Positions 16,390 to 24,705 of a stretch of 64,000 bases of DNA are shown here, piece after piece (positions within the stretch are counted from its first letter, which is position 1; each line of letters opens with the position of its first letter). Origin of the DNA: Psychrobacillus lasiicapitis (lineage in GTDB: Bacteria; Bacillota; Bacilli; Bacillales_A; Planococcaceae); NCBI RefSeq assembly GCF_006861795.1, contig NZ_VDGH01000007.1:224375-288374 (forward strand), read 5' to 3'. Both the position numbers and the translations under genes were made by a program. Under the pieces are notes generated by a model. It was given only the letters and a program-made list of their open reading frames with translations. It was not told the origin of the DNA and ran no database searches.

Positions 16390-17307
16390 ATGAAAAGGTT
16401 TTTGCAAACAATAATGGCTATAGTATTAGTAATAGGAGCATTTATTGCCCCGTCCATTGCACTAGCAGACTCAGATGGATCGACGACCGAAGAAGTGGTA
16501 AATGAGAAATTTGGTGCACCCATCGTTGTTTACGGTGGCAATCTAACAGAAGAACAAAAGAATAGTGTAAAAGAAAGCTTAAAAATAACAGATAGCTCTG
16601 ATATTCAAGAAATTGAAGTAACAGGACAAGATCTAGTAACCTATTTAAAAGATGGAGATGCATCTGCGCGAATGTTTTCTTCTGCTAAGATTACAAGAAA
16701 AGATGCAGGAAAAGGGTTAGTCATTAATATTGTTACACCAGATAATATTACAGAAGTAACATCTGAAATGTATGCCAATGCCATGCTGACAGCTGGTATT
16801 CAAGATGCAGTTGTTGAAATTGCAGCTCCTAAACCAGTTACTGGTCATTCAGCATTAGTTGGTATATATAAAGCTTATGAAGTAACAGGTGGAAAGCTAG
16901 ATACGGAGCGTACAGATGTAGCAAATGATGAGTTGTCTGTAGCGACCATTCTTTCAGAAGAAGCAGGTATTGATGAAGCGAAAGTAAGTGAGCTACTTAC
17001 AGAAATTAAAAAACAAATTGCTGAGCAAAACCCTGTGACGCGAGAAGAAGTAGAAAAAATCGTATCGGAGCAGCTCTCCAAGTTACAAATTGAGCTTTCT
17101 GAAAAAGACCGTCAGTTATTAATCGATATTATGGATCGTATTCGTCAATTAGATATCGATTTTAGTAAATGGTCCGATCAGTTAAATGATTTAAGTAAAA
17201 CAATTGAAGAAAAGGTCGGTAATCTTGTGGATAATGAAGGCTTTTGGCAAAGCGTTAAAAACTTCTTTAATAATTTAATCGATTCTATTCGTTCTCTATT
17301 TAACTAA
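16390..17307 (+). CDS. Secreted DUF1002 protein (YpuA-like)
   Basis: 305 residues with a clear signal peptide (KRFLQTIMAIVLVIGAFIAP, cleavage after SIALA). The rest matches the DUF1002 family, of which B. subtilis YpuA is an example: VNEKFGAPIVVYGGNLTEEQ at the mature N-terminus and MYANAMLTAGIQDAVVEIAAPKPVTGHSALVGIYKAYE in the core. The C-terminal 100 residues are charged and helical (coiled-coil-like). ATG 16390 follows GGAAGGGAG; the in-frame ATG at 16357 is upstream of that site. It probably acts at the cell wall or outside; the biochemical function is unknown. Confidence 0.88.
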   Translation: MKRFLQTIMAIVLVIGAFIAPSIALADSDGSTTEEVVNEKFGAPIVVYGGNLTEEQKNSVKESLKITDSSDIQEIEVTGQDLVTYLKDGDASARMFSSAKITRKDAGKGLVINIVTPDNITEVTSEMYANAMLTAGIQDAVVEIAAPKPVTGHSALVGIYKAYEVTGGKLDTERTDVANDELSVATILSEEAGIDEAKVSELLTEIKKQIAEQNPVTREEVEKIVSEQLSKLQIELSEKDRQLLIDIMDRIRQLDIDFSKWSDQLNDLSKTIEEKVGNLVDNEGFWQSVKNFFNNLIDSIRSLFN

Positions 17308-17312
17308 AAAGC

Positions 17313-17351
17313 ACATCCTAATTGTCCATAAGCGACAGTTAGGATGTTTTT
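17313..17351 (+). terminator. Terminator of the DUF1002 gene
   Basis: ACATCCTAAYTGTC hairpin (17313-17326 with 17334-17347) followed by TTTTTATAT. Confidence 0.85.
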
Positions 17352-17397
17352 ATATCTATTTGGATAATATACACAATATACAGGGTTGGGTGCTGTT

Positions 17398-17992
17398 TAG
17401 GGAAACTGCGAGGTAAAGAGATACGGCAAAGGCATTTGATTTCCGCTCCAGGCGGACGCTTACCGCGGGGCGGGCGGTGAGCCTCCTCGTCGCACGCTCC
17501 TGCGGGGTCTCACCTGTCCCGCTGATCCCGCAGGTGTCGCCGCCTTGCGCTTCAATCAATAGAACTTGCTGACTAATCCATAATTAAATGCAAAAAAGCT
17601 CTTTCATTTATTTACCACTGTCAAGCAGTTCTTATTTAAAATCATTTTATGTACAGTATAAATTATAGGGAAGGTTGCTATTAGCCATTCAAGCAATGGG
17701 TCCCAACAATAGATAACAATCGCTTGATAGTATATCTTTTCAACTAATAAAAGGTTTTCACCCATTGAAAATGCAACATAGTACTAAATTTAGTGTCTCA
17801 TTATGGAGTAATTAGCAAACTCTATTGGATTGTAGCGAAGGGGTGGCGACTCCGACGGGAACAGTACGGGCTGAAAGCCCCGCAGGAGCGAGAGCTCCGA
17901 GGAGATGGAAGCCGTGCCCGCGGAAAGCGTCCACCCTGTAGCGGAAATCCCAGTGGACACTTTATTCAACTTACTACCGCACAGTTTCCCTA
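17398..17992. repeat. TA-flanked composite repeat, copy 1 (595 bp)
   Basis: Ends are inverted: TAGGGAAACTGCGAGGTA on the left and the complement of TAGGGAAACTGTGCGGTA on the right, each flanked by TA. Inside lie two homologous GC-rich modules of about 120 bp in opposite orientation (17440-17560 and 17833-17960), recognisable by GCGGAAATC, AGCGTCCGCC-like and CCCCGCAGGAGCG strings. They are separated by about 270 bp of AT-rich DNA. It is about 93-95% identical to copy 2 by eye. No transposase is encoded, and short open frames inside are not conserved as proteins. It fills most of the gap from 17352 to 18092. Confidence 0.85.
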
Positions 17993-18092
17993 TAATGCTC
18001 ATATTATTTCCATAGAAAACAGAATATCCTTAAAGACACGTCTGCTTTATTATTTGCATACAAAATAAATCTTTGATATTATATAACTAATA

Positions 18093-18110
18093 TATCTCGA
18101 ATTCAAGATA
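18093..18110. promoter_or_regulatory. MhqR-type operator
   Basis: TATCTCGAATTCAAGATA is an 18-bp palindrome with one mismatched pair. It matches the MhqR box ATCTCGAATTCGAGAT described in B. subtilis, and lies just ahead of the dioxygenase ribosome site. Confidence 0.75.
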
Positions 18111-18128
18111 AATAAGGAGGACATAAAA

Positions 18129-19097
18129 ATGAAATTAGCGGGTATACACCATGTATCAGCCATTACGGGAGATGCAGATAAAAATCATGATTTCTTTACA
18201 AGAATATTAGGAATGCGTTTAGTGAAAAAGAGTGTAAATCAGGATAGTACCTCCTCGTATCATTTGTTTTACGCAGATGCAGTAGGGACACCTGGTACAG
18301 ATATGACGTACTTTGACATTCCGATGGCAGGCAGAACATATCCTGGAGTATCTAGTATTAGTAATACTGGATTTCGTGTGCAAAGCGATGATGCATTAAC
18401 ATTTTGGAAAGCAAGATTTGAAAAATATGAAGTACCTCACGAACAGATAGTAGAAAAATACGGTAGAAACACGCTTTACTTTGAGGATTTTGAAGGCTCC
18501 AGAATGATGCTTGTAGTAGATGATGGCCAAGGGATTCCTTATGGAAAACCATGGGTAAAGGATGAAATCTCTGCTGAAAACGCACTAGTAGGTTTAGGAC
18601 CAGTTACACTAACAGTAAGAAAATCGGCTGCAACAGAAAAGGTACTTCAAAGTATACTCGGATTTACACTAGCAGGGTCGTATCCATCCAAAATAGAAAA
18701 TATGCCTGATATTCTTGTATATACTACAGGAGAAGGTGGACCAGCAGGAGAAGTGCATATCGAAACACGCACAGATTTGCCTATTGAACGACCAGGACGT
18801 GGAAGCGTCCATCATGTAGCATTTCGTGTACCGTCAATGGAAGATTACCCAAAATGGGAAGAATTACTGCGCTCTCATGGATTTACTACTTCTGGGTTGG
18901 TCGATCGCTATTATTTTAAATCTATTTACTTTAGAGAGCCGAACGGTATTTTATACGAATTGGCAACAGATGAACCGGGGTTCGATTCTGATGAACCGAT
19001 GGAAACCCTTGGAGAAAAACTTGCATTACCGCCTTTTTTAGAACCAAAAAGAGCACAAATAGAAGCCAAGTTGCGTCCGTTGTCAATTAACAAATAA
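18129..19097 (+). CDS. Ring-cleaving extradiol dioxygenase (MhqA/MhqO type)
   Basis: 322 residues with two glyoxalase/VOC (vicinal-oxygen-chelate) modules, the size of B. subtilis MhqA/MhqO/MhqE, which detoxify hydroquinones formed from quinones by thiol-dependent reduction. Metal ligands are His7/8 in GIHHVSAI, His228/229 in GSVHHVAFRVP and Glu277 in GILYELATDEPG. AAGGAGG precedes the ATG. The palindrome at 18093-18110 is an MhqR box, so induction by quinone-like electrophiles is expected, although mhqR itself is not in the window. A small GNAT gene follows 33 bp later. Confidence 0.9.
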   Translation: MKLAGIHHVSAITGDADKNHDFFTRILGMRLVKKSVNQDSTSSYHLFYADAVGTPGTDMTYFDIPMAGRTYPGVSSISNTGFRVQSDDALTFWKARFEKYEVPHEQIVEKYGRNTLYFEDFEGSRMMLVVDDGQGIPYGKPWVKDEISAENALVGLGPVTLTVRKSAATEKVLQSILGFTLAGSYPSKIENMPDILVYTTGEGGPAGEVHIETRTDLPIERPGRGSVHHVAFRVPSMEDYPKWEELLRSHGFTTSGLVDRYYFKSIYFREPNGILYELATDEPGFDSDEPMETLGEKLALPPFLEPKRAQIEAKLRPLSINK

Positions 19098-19130
19098 ATG
19101 TGATAAAATTCAGAAAAGGAGTGGTAGACA

Positions 19131-19412
19131 ATGGATTTTCAATACAAAGAATTAGGCAATGACGTTTTTGCGTACGAGTATACGCAAGAGGGAGAGAAAC
19201 TTGGAGAGATAACGTGGACATTATTGGGAGACATTATGGTAATGGATCACACTTACGTTTCTGATAAGTTAAGAGGTCAAGGTATAGCAAAAAAACTACT
19301 GGATGCTGCCTCTTCCTATGCCCGCCAAAATAATTTGAAAATGGAAGCTGTATGCTCCTATGTTGTAGCAGTCTTCAATAAATCTGATGAATATAATGAT
19401 GTAAAAGCCTAG
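19131..19412 (+). CDS. Small GNAT-fold protein (YjdJ/NATD1-like)
   Basis: 93 residues, a minimal N-acetyltransferase fold: ITWTLLGDIMVMDHTYVSDKLRGQGIAKKLLDAASSYAR carries the acetyl-CoA loop RGQGIA, followed by a Cys-containing strand AVCSYVV typical of the NATD1 group. AAGGAG precedes the ATG. It probably shares the transcript of the preceding dioxygenase and ends in a strong terminator. The substrate is unknown. Confidence 0.85.
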   Translation: MDFQYKELGNDVFAYEYTQEGEKLGEITWTLLGDIMVMDHTYVSDKLRGQGIAKKLLDAASSYARQNNLKMEAVCSYVVAVFNKSDEYNDVKA

Positions 19413-19420
19413 TAATACAA

Positions 19421-19460
19421 AAAGGCAATCCGCTTTATAGATAAGTGGATTGCCTTTTTA
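19421..19460. terminator. Bidirectional terminator
   Basis: AAAGGCAATCCGCTT/AAGTGGATTGCCTTT stem with A-run upstream and TTTTTA downstream. Confidence 0.9.
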
Positions 19461-19471
19461 TTTTTTGTTTA

Positions 19472-19570
19472 TTAAATCTGTGTAAAGAATACCAAAATAC
19501 CTGTTAATACCGAAGCACCTGCCAATGTGTAAAAGAAATCAGTCTGGTTGAATATCAATTTTTTCTCCAT
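19472..19570 (-). CDS. Very small membrane peptide, unknown
   Basis: 32 codons beginning MEKKLIFNQTDFFYTLAG with a hydrophobic C-terminal helix. GAAGGG lies 8 bp before ATG 19570, and a terminator sits just beyond the stop. No family recognised; it could be a real microprotein or chance, given only 99 bp. Confidence 0.45.
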   Translation of the reverse strand: MEKKLIFNQTDFFYTLAGASVLTGILVFFTQI

Positions 19571-19634
19571 CTAATCATCCCTTCTAGAATAAGTGTTAGT
19601 ATATAAATACCCAATTACAAAATAATATAAACAG

Positions 19635-19659
19635 GTTTAACCCAAAAGGTTGCGGGAAG
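19635..19659 (+). promoter_or_regulatory. Possible sigma-B promoter for the DUF4064 gene
   Basis: GTTTAA, 13-bp spacer, GGGAAG. The -35 is perfect but the -10 is weak against GGGWAT; it lies about 75 bp before the start. Confidence 0.4.
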
Positions 19660-19732
19660 ATGAAAAAAGACGAAACTTTTAGGAGCGGTATTCGTAGAAT
19701 AATTATATTAAAATTTTATGGAGGTTATCTAT

Positions 19733-20197
19733 ATGTCACGTACTGGAGAAATAGTTTTAGGAGTAATTAGTGCGGTTTTTACTATTATCGCAATTATAGG
19801 AGTATCTATTCTTGTAGTTAGTGGAAGTGCTGCAATTCAAGACGAGTCAGTAAAGTCTGATATACAACAAGAAATCTTGAATGATCCGAATTTTACAGGA
19901 GAGGAAGCTGAAATGGTTGTCCAATTTTTGGACGTATTACCAGGAATGTTCAGCACTTTTGGGTGGGGATTTGTTATCGTTCTTGTGATTAGCCTTGTAT
20001 TGAATATCGTAGGAATTGTTGCTGTTACTAAAAACAAAAAACCGAAGCTTGCAGGTGCTATGTTTATAATAGCTGGACTATTTGCGGGAATTATTTCATT
20101 GACTTCGATCTTATTGTACATCGCTGCTATTATGTGTTTTGTTCGAAAAGCACCTGTACAATTCAATGATCAAGAAGAATACTACAAATCAGTATAA
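19733..20197 (+). CDS. DUF4064-type membrane protein
   Basis: 154 residues with four hydrophobic segments (residues ~5-30, 70-95, 105-125 and 125-145) and an acidic loop between the first two (QDESVKSDIQQEILNDPNFTGEEAEMV). This is the layout of the DUF4064 family of Bacillales membrane proteins. GGAGG precedes ATG 19733; the in-frame ATG at 19718 lies within the ribosome-site region. The function is not known. It is flanked by its own terminator and a weak sigma-B-like promoter, hinting at a stress role. Confidence 0.75.
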   Translation: MSRTGEIVLGVISAVFTIIAIIGVSILVVSGSAAIQDESVKSDIQQEILNDPNFTGEEAEMVVQFLDVLPGMFSTFGWGFVIVLVISLVLNIVGIVAVTKNKKPKLAGAMFIIAGLFAGIISLTSILLYIAAIMCFVRKAPVQFNDQEEYYKSV

Positions 20198-20201
20198 TTA
20201 A

Positions 20202-20230
20202 AAAACACTAGCTTAGTAAGCTGGTGTTTT
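20202..20230. terminator. Bidirectional terminator
   Basis: AAAACACTAGCTT/AAGCTGGTGTTTT hairpin between converging genes, with A- and T-runs. Confidence 0.85.
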
Positions 20231-20704
20231 TAATAGGTACATGTATTTTGCAGTGGTTAATGGATGACCCTCAAAATATTCGTCAAATTCTTCTAAGCAT
20301 TCAAATCCAAATTTTTCATAAAAAAACCGAGCTTTTTGATTTGCACCTTCTACATAAACGAATAATTGGCGACCAGTATGCATTTCTTCTAATCCAGCTA
20401 GAAGTAGCTTTTTACCGTAGCCAAGCTGTTGATATTCGGGCAATATGTAAATGGCAGTTAGTTCTGCATCACCATCTTCATCTACATATGTAAAGCTTGC
20501 AAATCCAACTGGTTGCCCTTTATATTCGGCGATTAAGAAAATAGTTTTTTCCATTCGTTTCGCAAGCATTGTATTCGAATATGCCTTTTCTAGAAAAAGG
20601 GATTGTATATTATCAGGGATAATACCCTTATATGTTTCGTTCCAACTGATCTTTGCGATTTGTTGTACAGTTGAAATATCTTCTAACGTCGTCGCCCTAA
20701 TCAT
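20213..20704 (-). CDS. GNAT-family N-acetyltransferase
   Basis: 163-residue single GNAT domain: N-terminal MIRATTLEDISTVQQIAK, core strand AELTAIYILPEYQQLGYGKKLL with the acetyl-CoA binding loop QQLGYGK, and QKARFFYEKFGFE near the C-terminus. GAGGTGA precedes the ATG. Related proteins acetylate amines, polyamines or protein N-termini; the substrate here is unknown. It is monocistronic and convergent with the DUF4064 gene. Confidence 0.88.
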   Translation of the reverse strand: MIRATTLEDISTVQQIAKISWNETYKGIIPDNIQSLFLEKAYSNTMLAKRMEKTIFLIAEYKGQPVGFASFTYVDEDGDAELTAIYILPEYQQLGYGKKLLLAGLEEMHTGRQLFVYVEGANQKARFFYEKFGFECLEEFDEYFEGHPLTTAKYMYLLKTPAY

Positions 20705-20814
20705 TCGAACTCACCTCTAAATTCTTTTAGTTATCATATCAAAAATACGAACAATCTTCTACCAATAAGTAGAATAAAAATGCTAGCTTTTAATGTTTGG
20801 AGAAAAAGATTGAA

Positions 20815-20839
20815 GTTTAAGCGTTGTAAAAGAGGGTAT
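20815..20839 (+). promoter_or_regulatory. Sigma-B promoter
   Basis: GTTTAA, 13-bp spacer, GGGTAT: a perfect match to the sigma-B consensus, 44 bp ahead of the start of the small gene at 20884. Confidence 0.85.
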
Positions 20840-20883
20840 ATATTAACAGGTAATAGAATAAGAAAAACTCGGAGGTAATTTAA

Positions 20884-21180
20884 ATGGCAAAAAACAAATC
20901 ATTACTATTAGCAGGTCTTGCAGCGGGGGCATATGCCTATTTTAGAAAAAAAGAAAACCGAGATAAAGCAATGGTAGCGTTTAATAATACAAAAGCAAAA
21001 GTAAATTCCTTTATGGAAGCTCAGCAACATAATAATTCAGATTTAACTGCAGCCGGTAACCCGGATCCCCAGGATATCCAAGATAACAAAATGGTATCTG
21101 AAGGGGCAATGACAAGTGTTCAGTACTATAACGAAGAAGTACAAGACAACACTAAAAAACCTCAAGAAAAAACAAATTAA
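20884..21180 (+). CDS. Small general-stress protein with N-terminal membrane segment
   Basis: 98 residues: a short basic N-terminus and a hydrophobic Ala/Gly segment (LLLAGLAAGAYAYF), then a polar, Gln/Asn-rich tail with positively and negatively charged stretches. It resembles YtxH-like small stress proteins in layout, but family membership is uncertain. GGAGG precedes the ATG. A consensus sigma-B promoter at 20815-20839 makes it a likely member of the general stress regulon encoded at 57-60 kb. Confidence 0.75.
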   Translation: MAKNKSLLLAGLAAGAYAYFRKKENRDKAMVAFNNTKAKVNSFMEAQQHNNSDLTAAGNPDPQDIQDNKMVSEGAMTSVQYYNEEVQDNTKKPQEKTN

Positions 21181-21207
21181 AAAGTGCCTATTACGGGCAC
21201 TTTTTAA
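21179..21207. terminator. Bidirectional terminator
   Basis: AAAAAGTGCC/GGCACTTTTT hairpin directly after the stop codon. Confidence 0.88.
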
Positions 21208-21220
21208 TTTGGCTGATCCT

Positions 21221-22357
21221 TTACTTTTTAGAGATTAAAATAGATAAACTAGATGTTATGAGTAAAACAATTCCCGTTAGAAAAAAGCCGTCATTGGCAG
21301 TTAGCTCTAAATAGCCAGTCACACTCGAGCCAGCTACAACTCCAATAGAGAAAAATGCATAAAAATAACCATATGCTTTGCCTCGGTTAGAAGAATGGGT
21401 AGAATCGATTAATAGTGAATTAATAGAAGGGAATAAAAAAGCAAAGCCGACCCCATATAAACCCATCCACATATACATAAACAACAATATCTCCGTTTGT
21501 CCTAAAAGCAACATGCTTGTACCCATAAGAGCCATTCCAAAAGCAAGTGTCTTCACTGGTTTTACCTGATCGAAAATACGATTGGTTGGCATAATAAAAA
21601 TCAGAATTGCGACAAATCCGAAAATACTTAATAGCAAACCGCTAGTTTTTGTATCAAATCCGAGATGTAAAATCTTTAAAGGGAGCATATAAGCTAATAC
21701 ACCTTGCGAAAACATTAAGAAAAATGCTCCTGCAAAAGCTTTTACAAGTCCGGCTTCTTGAAAAAATTGACGAATAGAAATAGTAGAAGTTGACTTGGTA
21801 ATGGTGGTTTGTCTACGAATTGTAATGGATTTTAAGAGAACAACCGATAAAACGCTTAACAAAAGCATGATGGAAGCCGTAATACTAAGTACAAATACTT
21901 CGCTTTTCTTACTGGCAATAATCCCACTCATAGCTGGACCTACTATAGCAGCTAATCCAACAAAGGCACCAGACAGTGCGACACCTTTCCCACGTTTATC
22001 ACTAGCTGTTTGGTTAGCGGAAAAAGTAAAAGCAGCAGGTACGATAAATCCTGCAACCAAACCGTGGATAAATCGTATGAATAATAATCCAATTGGTTCT
22101 GTTACCAAATGATACAAAAATAATGCACCGCTAGTGGCAAACAAACCAAATAATAAAACATAATAGGGTCCTTTTTTATCAGTTAAGACACCAGAAATAA
22201 CGTTACCAATTGTATTGGCGAAGGAATACATACCTACAACTAAGCCGGTTATAAATGGAGTTGCACCAAGTTTATTAGCATAAGGGCTCATGATCGGCAA
22301 TTGTGTAAACAGATCAAAAAAGGAGAAAAAGATAATGAGATAAACAAATGAGCGCAA
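21221..22357 (-). CDS. MFS transporter
   Basis: 378 residues with about twelve hydrophobic helices and the major-facilitator loop 2-3 motif GVLTDKKGPYYVLL. The start codon is TTG at 22357 with GAGGA at a proper distance. Related Bacillales proteins are annotated as multidrug or sugar-efflux permeases; the substrate cannot be assigned. It is monocistronic and divergent from the AraC-type regulator at 22670, which could control it. Confidence 0.88.
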   Translation of the reverse strand: MRSFVYLIIFFSFFDLFTQLPIMSPYANKLGATPFITGLVVGMYSFANTIGNVISGVLTDKKGPYYVLLFGLFATSGALFLYHLVTEPIGLLFIRFIHGLVAGFIVPAAFTFSANQTASDKRGKGVALSGAFVGLAAIVGPAMSGIIASKKSEVFVLSITASIMLLLSVLSVVLLKSITIRRQTTITKSTSTISIRQFFQEAGLVKAFAGAFFLMFSQGVLAYMLPLKILHLGFDTKTSGLLLSIFGFVAILIFIMPTNRIFDQVKPVKTLAFGMALMGTSMLLLGQTEILLFMYMWMGLYGVGFAFLFPSINSLLIDSTHSSNRGKAYGYFYAFFSIGVVAGSSVTGYLELTANDGFFLTGIVLLITSSLSILISKK

Positions 22358-22669
22358 TTCAGTTCCTCTTTTCTATATCGAACTATTCCTTATATTAGCA
22401 TTTAGATGTGATTCACACTAGAAACGGAAAAGAATATTTGGACAGTATAAAAATTTACAGAAGATAATTGAAAAATAGTGGAAAATGACGAAATAAACTA
22501 TAGTATCAATACAATTATGTTTATATAATAACGAAGGAAATTTATGTGAAAAACTTCACCTATTTTAAGTGATAATATTTTAAACTTCCAGTATAATGAT
22601 ATAAAATGATTCTGTATTCCTAAAGTGCGAATTCCAAAAGTACTAGAAGAAAAGAAAGATGAGGTTTGT
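22358..22669. other. Divergent intergenic region without recognised gene
   Basis: 312 bp of AT-rich DNA between the MFS gene and the AraC-type gene. It must hold both promoters; TATAAT-like strings occur (e.g. TATATAATAAC), but I see no convincing paired promoter, operator or RNA. Confidence 0.5.
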
Positions 22670-23461
22670 ATGTATAGCAAAGAGAAAATATTTTTGGAGT
22701 ATTTCTCCAAGTCTTATAACAAAGAAATGGGAGTCACCAATAGAATTGAAGGTTTAGATCAATTTTTCGAATTAGAGAAGAAGTTATTTCTACATATGTT
22801 TTCATATGAAATAGAAGAAGCAAAAGCGGTACTAAGAAAAATGATCGACTTAATTATCGCCAGAACTGGAAAACAAATGATATTAAATGTGAAAAATTAC
22901 TACATTCAATTAGCATCCATTATGGCGAGAAAGCTTTACGAAAACCAAGTACCTACAGATAAAGTAATGGCCTTTAATATTGCAAGCGTTGATATTATCG
23001 ATACACAAATGAATGATGCTCAATTTCTCCAATGTGCAGATGAGCTAGTAGAATTTTTTGTTTTAGTAATTACAGAAAGGAAAAAACCTTCCTTCGGTCA
23101 CCAAACAGTGAATAAAGTAATATTATTTATCAACGACGGGATTGAGACTAGCTTAACGGTGGAAGATATTGCAAATCATTTCAATATTAGTACAAGTCAT
23201 TTGTCTCGTATATTCAGAGAACATACTGGTGTAACTTTAGTAGAGTATTTAAATATTCGTAAAGTCGAAGAATGCCAATTTTTTTTACGGCACACGAATA
23301 AAGCTATTTTGGATATTTCAGATGCATTCCATTTTTGCAACCAAAGTTACTTCACGCGTATTTTTAAAAAGTATACAGGTGTAACACCTAAACAATTTAG
23401 AAATCATTTGGAACATCCAACCTTTAAATATGTTTTCCCTAACGAGCCTAAATCACTTTAG
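22670..23461 (+). CDS. AraC-family transcriptional regulator
   Basis: 263 residues. The C-terminal ~100 residues hold two helix-turn-helix units of the AraC type: LTVEDIANHFNISTSHLSRIFREHTG and AILDISDAFHFCNQSYFTRIFKKYTGVTPKQFR. The N-terminal ~160 residues are helical (EEAKAVLRKMIDLII..), without a cupin signature, as in YesN/YfiF-like regulators with unusual sensor domains. ATG 22670 has GAGG upstream; the frame can be extended to 22625 without support. Possible target: the divergent MFS gene. Confidence 0.85.
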   Translation: MYSKEKIFLEYFSKSYNKEMGVTNRIEGLDQFFELEKKLFLHMFSYEIEEAKAVLRKMIDLIIARTGKQMILNVKNYYIQLASIMARKLYENQVPTDKVMAFNIASVDIIDTQMNDAQFLQCADELVEFFVLVITERKKPSFGHQTVNKVILFINDGIETSLTVEDIANHFNISTSHLSRIFREHTGVTLVEYLNIRKVEECQFFLRHTNKAILDISDAFHFCNQSYFTRIFKKYTGVTPKQFRNHLEHPTFKYVFPNEPKSL

Positions 23462-23524
23462 ATTTGATAAATAGCTTCATAGTGATGTATACTCTGTATA
23501 GTTTGATAATTGTAGGTGAATGAA

Positions 23525-24292
23525 TTGAAAAAGAAGATTAGTTTACTTTCTATTCTTGTGTTCGCAGCCCTTGTATTAGGGGGATGTGCAGGAGTAGAAA
23601 ACAAAGAGGGTACTTTTTACAATATATTTGTTCGACCTTTTGAATTTTTGATACATTTCTTTGGTGAAATGTTCAATGGTAGCTATGGGCTAGCGATTAT
23701 CGCAATCACAGTTATCATCCGTTTTGCGCTTATGCCATTAATGCTTAGAAACTATAAGCACCAGCAAGGCATGAAAGAAAAAATGGATAAATTGAAGCCA
23801 GAAATGGATGAAATTCAAAAGAAATTAAAAGAAACAAAATCTAAAGAAGAACAAATGGCTTTACAGCAAGAAATGATGGGGCTATATCGCAAACATGGTG
23901 TAAATCCATTGAATATGGGTTGTTTGCCAATGCTTATTCAAATGCCTATTGTCATGGGATTATACTTTGCTATTTCGCATTCAACAGAGATTAAAGCCCA
24001 TCCATTTTTATGGTTTAACTTAGGCTCTCCTGATATCGCGATGACACTTATAGCCGGAGCAGTGTATTTCATACAAGCGAAAGTATCATTATGGACAGTA
24101 CCAGAACAACAAAAGCAACAAATGAAGATGATGATTTATATTTCTCCTATTATGATCATGTTCATCTCGTTCAGCTCAATGGCAGCATTGCCACTTTACT
24201 GGGCAGTTGGTGGGCTTTTATTAATATTCCAAACATACTTAGGACGAAAATTCTATTCTAATCATCCAGAGAAAGCGAAAGAATCAGTATAA
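23525..24292 (+). CDS. yidC: YidC/Oxa1 membrane protein insertase, lipoprotein form
   Basis: 255 residues that insert and fold membrane proteins, alone or with SecYEG. A lipoprotein signal with lipobox LVLGGC gives a lipidated Cys. Five membrane segments follow, with the conserved positively charged groove Arg in AIIAITVIIRFALMPLM and the cytoplasmic coiled loop MKEKMDKLKPEMDEIQKKL. It is not next to rnpA/jag, so by B. subtilis comparison it is the second paralogue (YqjG/MisCB type) rather than SpoIIIJ. The start is TTG 23525 with AGGTG upstream; the ribosome site overlaps the alternative GTG at 23516. Confidence 0.93.
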   Translation: MKKKISLLSILVFAALVLGGCAGVENKEGTFYNIFVRPFEFLIHFFGEMFNGSYGLAIIAITVIIRFALMPLMLRNYKHQQGMKEKMDKLKPEMDEIQKKLKETKSKEEQMALQQEMMGLYRKHGVNPLNMGCLPMLIQMPIVMGLYFAISHSTEIKAHPFLWFNLGSPDIAMTLIAGAVYFIQAKVSLWTVPEQQKQQMKMMIYISPIMIMFISFSSMAALPLYWAVGGLLLIFQTYLGRKFYSNHPEKAKESV

Positions 24293-24322
24293 AAAACGAA
24301 GCTTCTATAGCTTCGTTTTTTC
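24292..24322 (+). terminator. yidC terminator
   Basis: AAAACGAAGCT/AGCTTCGTTTT hairpin followed by TTTTTTC; the next gene begins 17 bp later. Confidence 0.88.
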
Positions 24323-24338
24323 TTGTGAGGTGTATGCA

Positions 24339-24584
24339 ATGAAAAGAAATTGGATTTTTGGTGTTTTAATTGTAGGAGCAGCAATTACTGCCTTAGTGTT
24401 TATCGTCCTAGGTAATTTAAATTTAGCAGTTTTATTTATGACAGCTATTTTTGCACTTAGTAATGGCTACCGAGCAATCAGTTTTAAAGAAAAAGGATTT
24501 CCACGTGAGGCAAAGTGGATGAGGACCATGGCGATTATCTTTACTGTTCTGTTTTTTGTCGTGTTAGGATTAATACTATTTTAA
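24339..24584 (+). CDS. Small polytopic membrane protein, unknown
   Basis: 81 residues with three hydrophobic segments (about residues 5-25, 27-45 and 60-80) separated by a basic loop FKEKGFPREAKWM. AGGTG lies 7 bp before ATG 24339; the in-frame GTG at 24330 is part of that site. I do not recognise the family. It begins just after the yidC terminator, so it needs its own promoter or read-through. Confidence 0.65.
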   Translation: MKRNWIFGVLIVGAAITALVFIVLGNLNLAVLFMTAIFALSNGYRAISFKEKGFPREAKWMRTMAIIFTVLFFVVLGLILF

Positions 24585-24620
24585 AAATGCGTTTACCTGA
24601 GAAAGGTAGACGTATTTTTT
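24584..24620 (+). terminator. Terminator
   Basis: AAATGCGTYTACCT/AGGTAGACGTATTT hairpin with TTTTTT, after the small membrane protein gene. Confidence 0.85.
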
Positions 24621-24705
24621 AATTAAAGGAAGATAGTCTAGCGAATTATTCAGGAAAAAATGGTAAACTAGAAGTATCGTTAGTGGAAAGAAGGAAGACG
24701 AGTAC

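Noticed and set aside
17793..18068. Open frames inside the composite repeats (also 17356-17559, 29189-29462, 50677-50994)
   Set aside because: They lie across GC-rich repeat modules on both strands, differ between copies, lack ribosome sites and have no protein-like composition.
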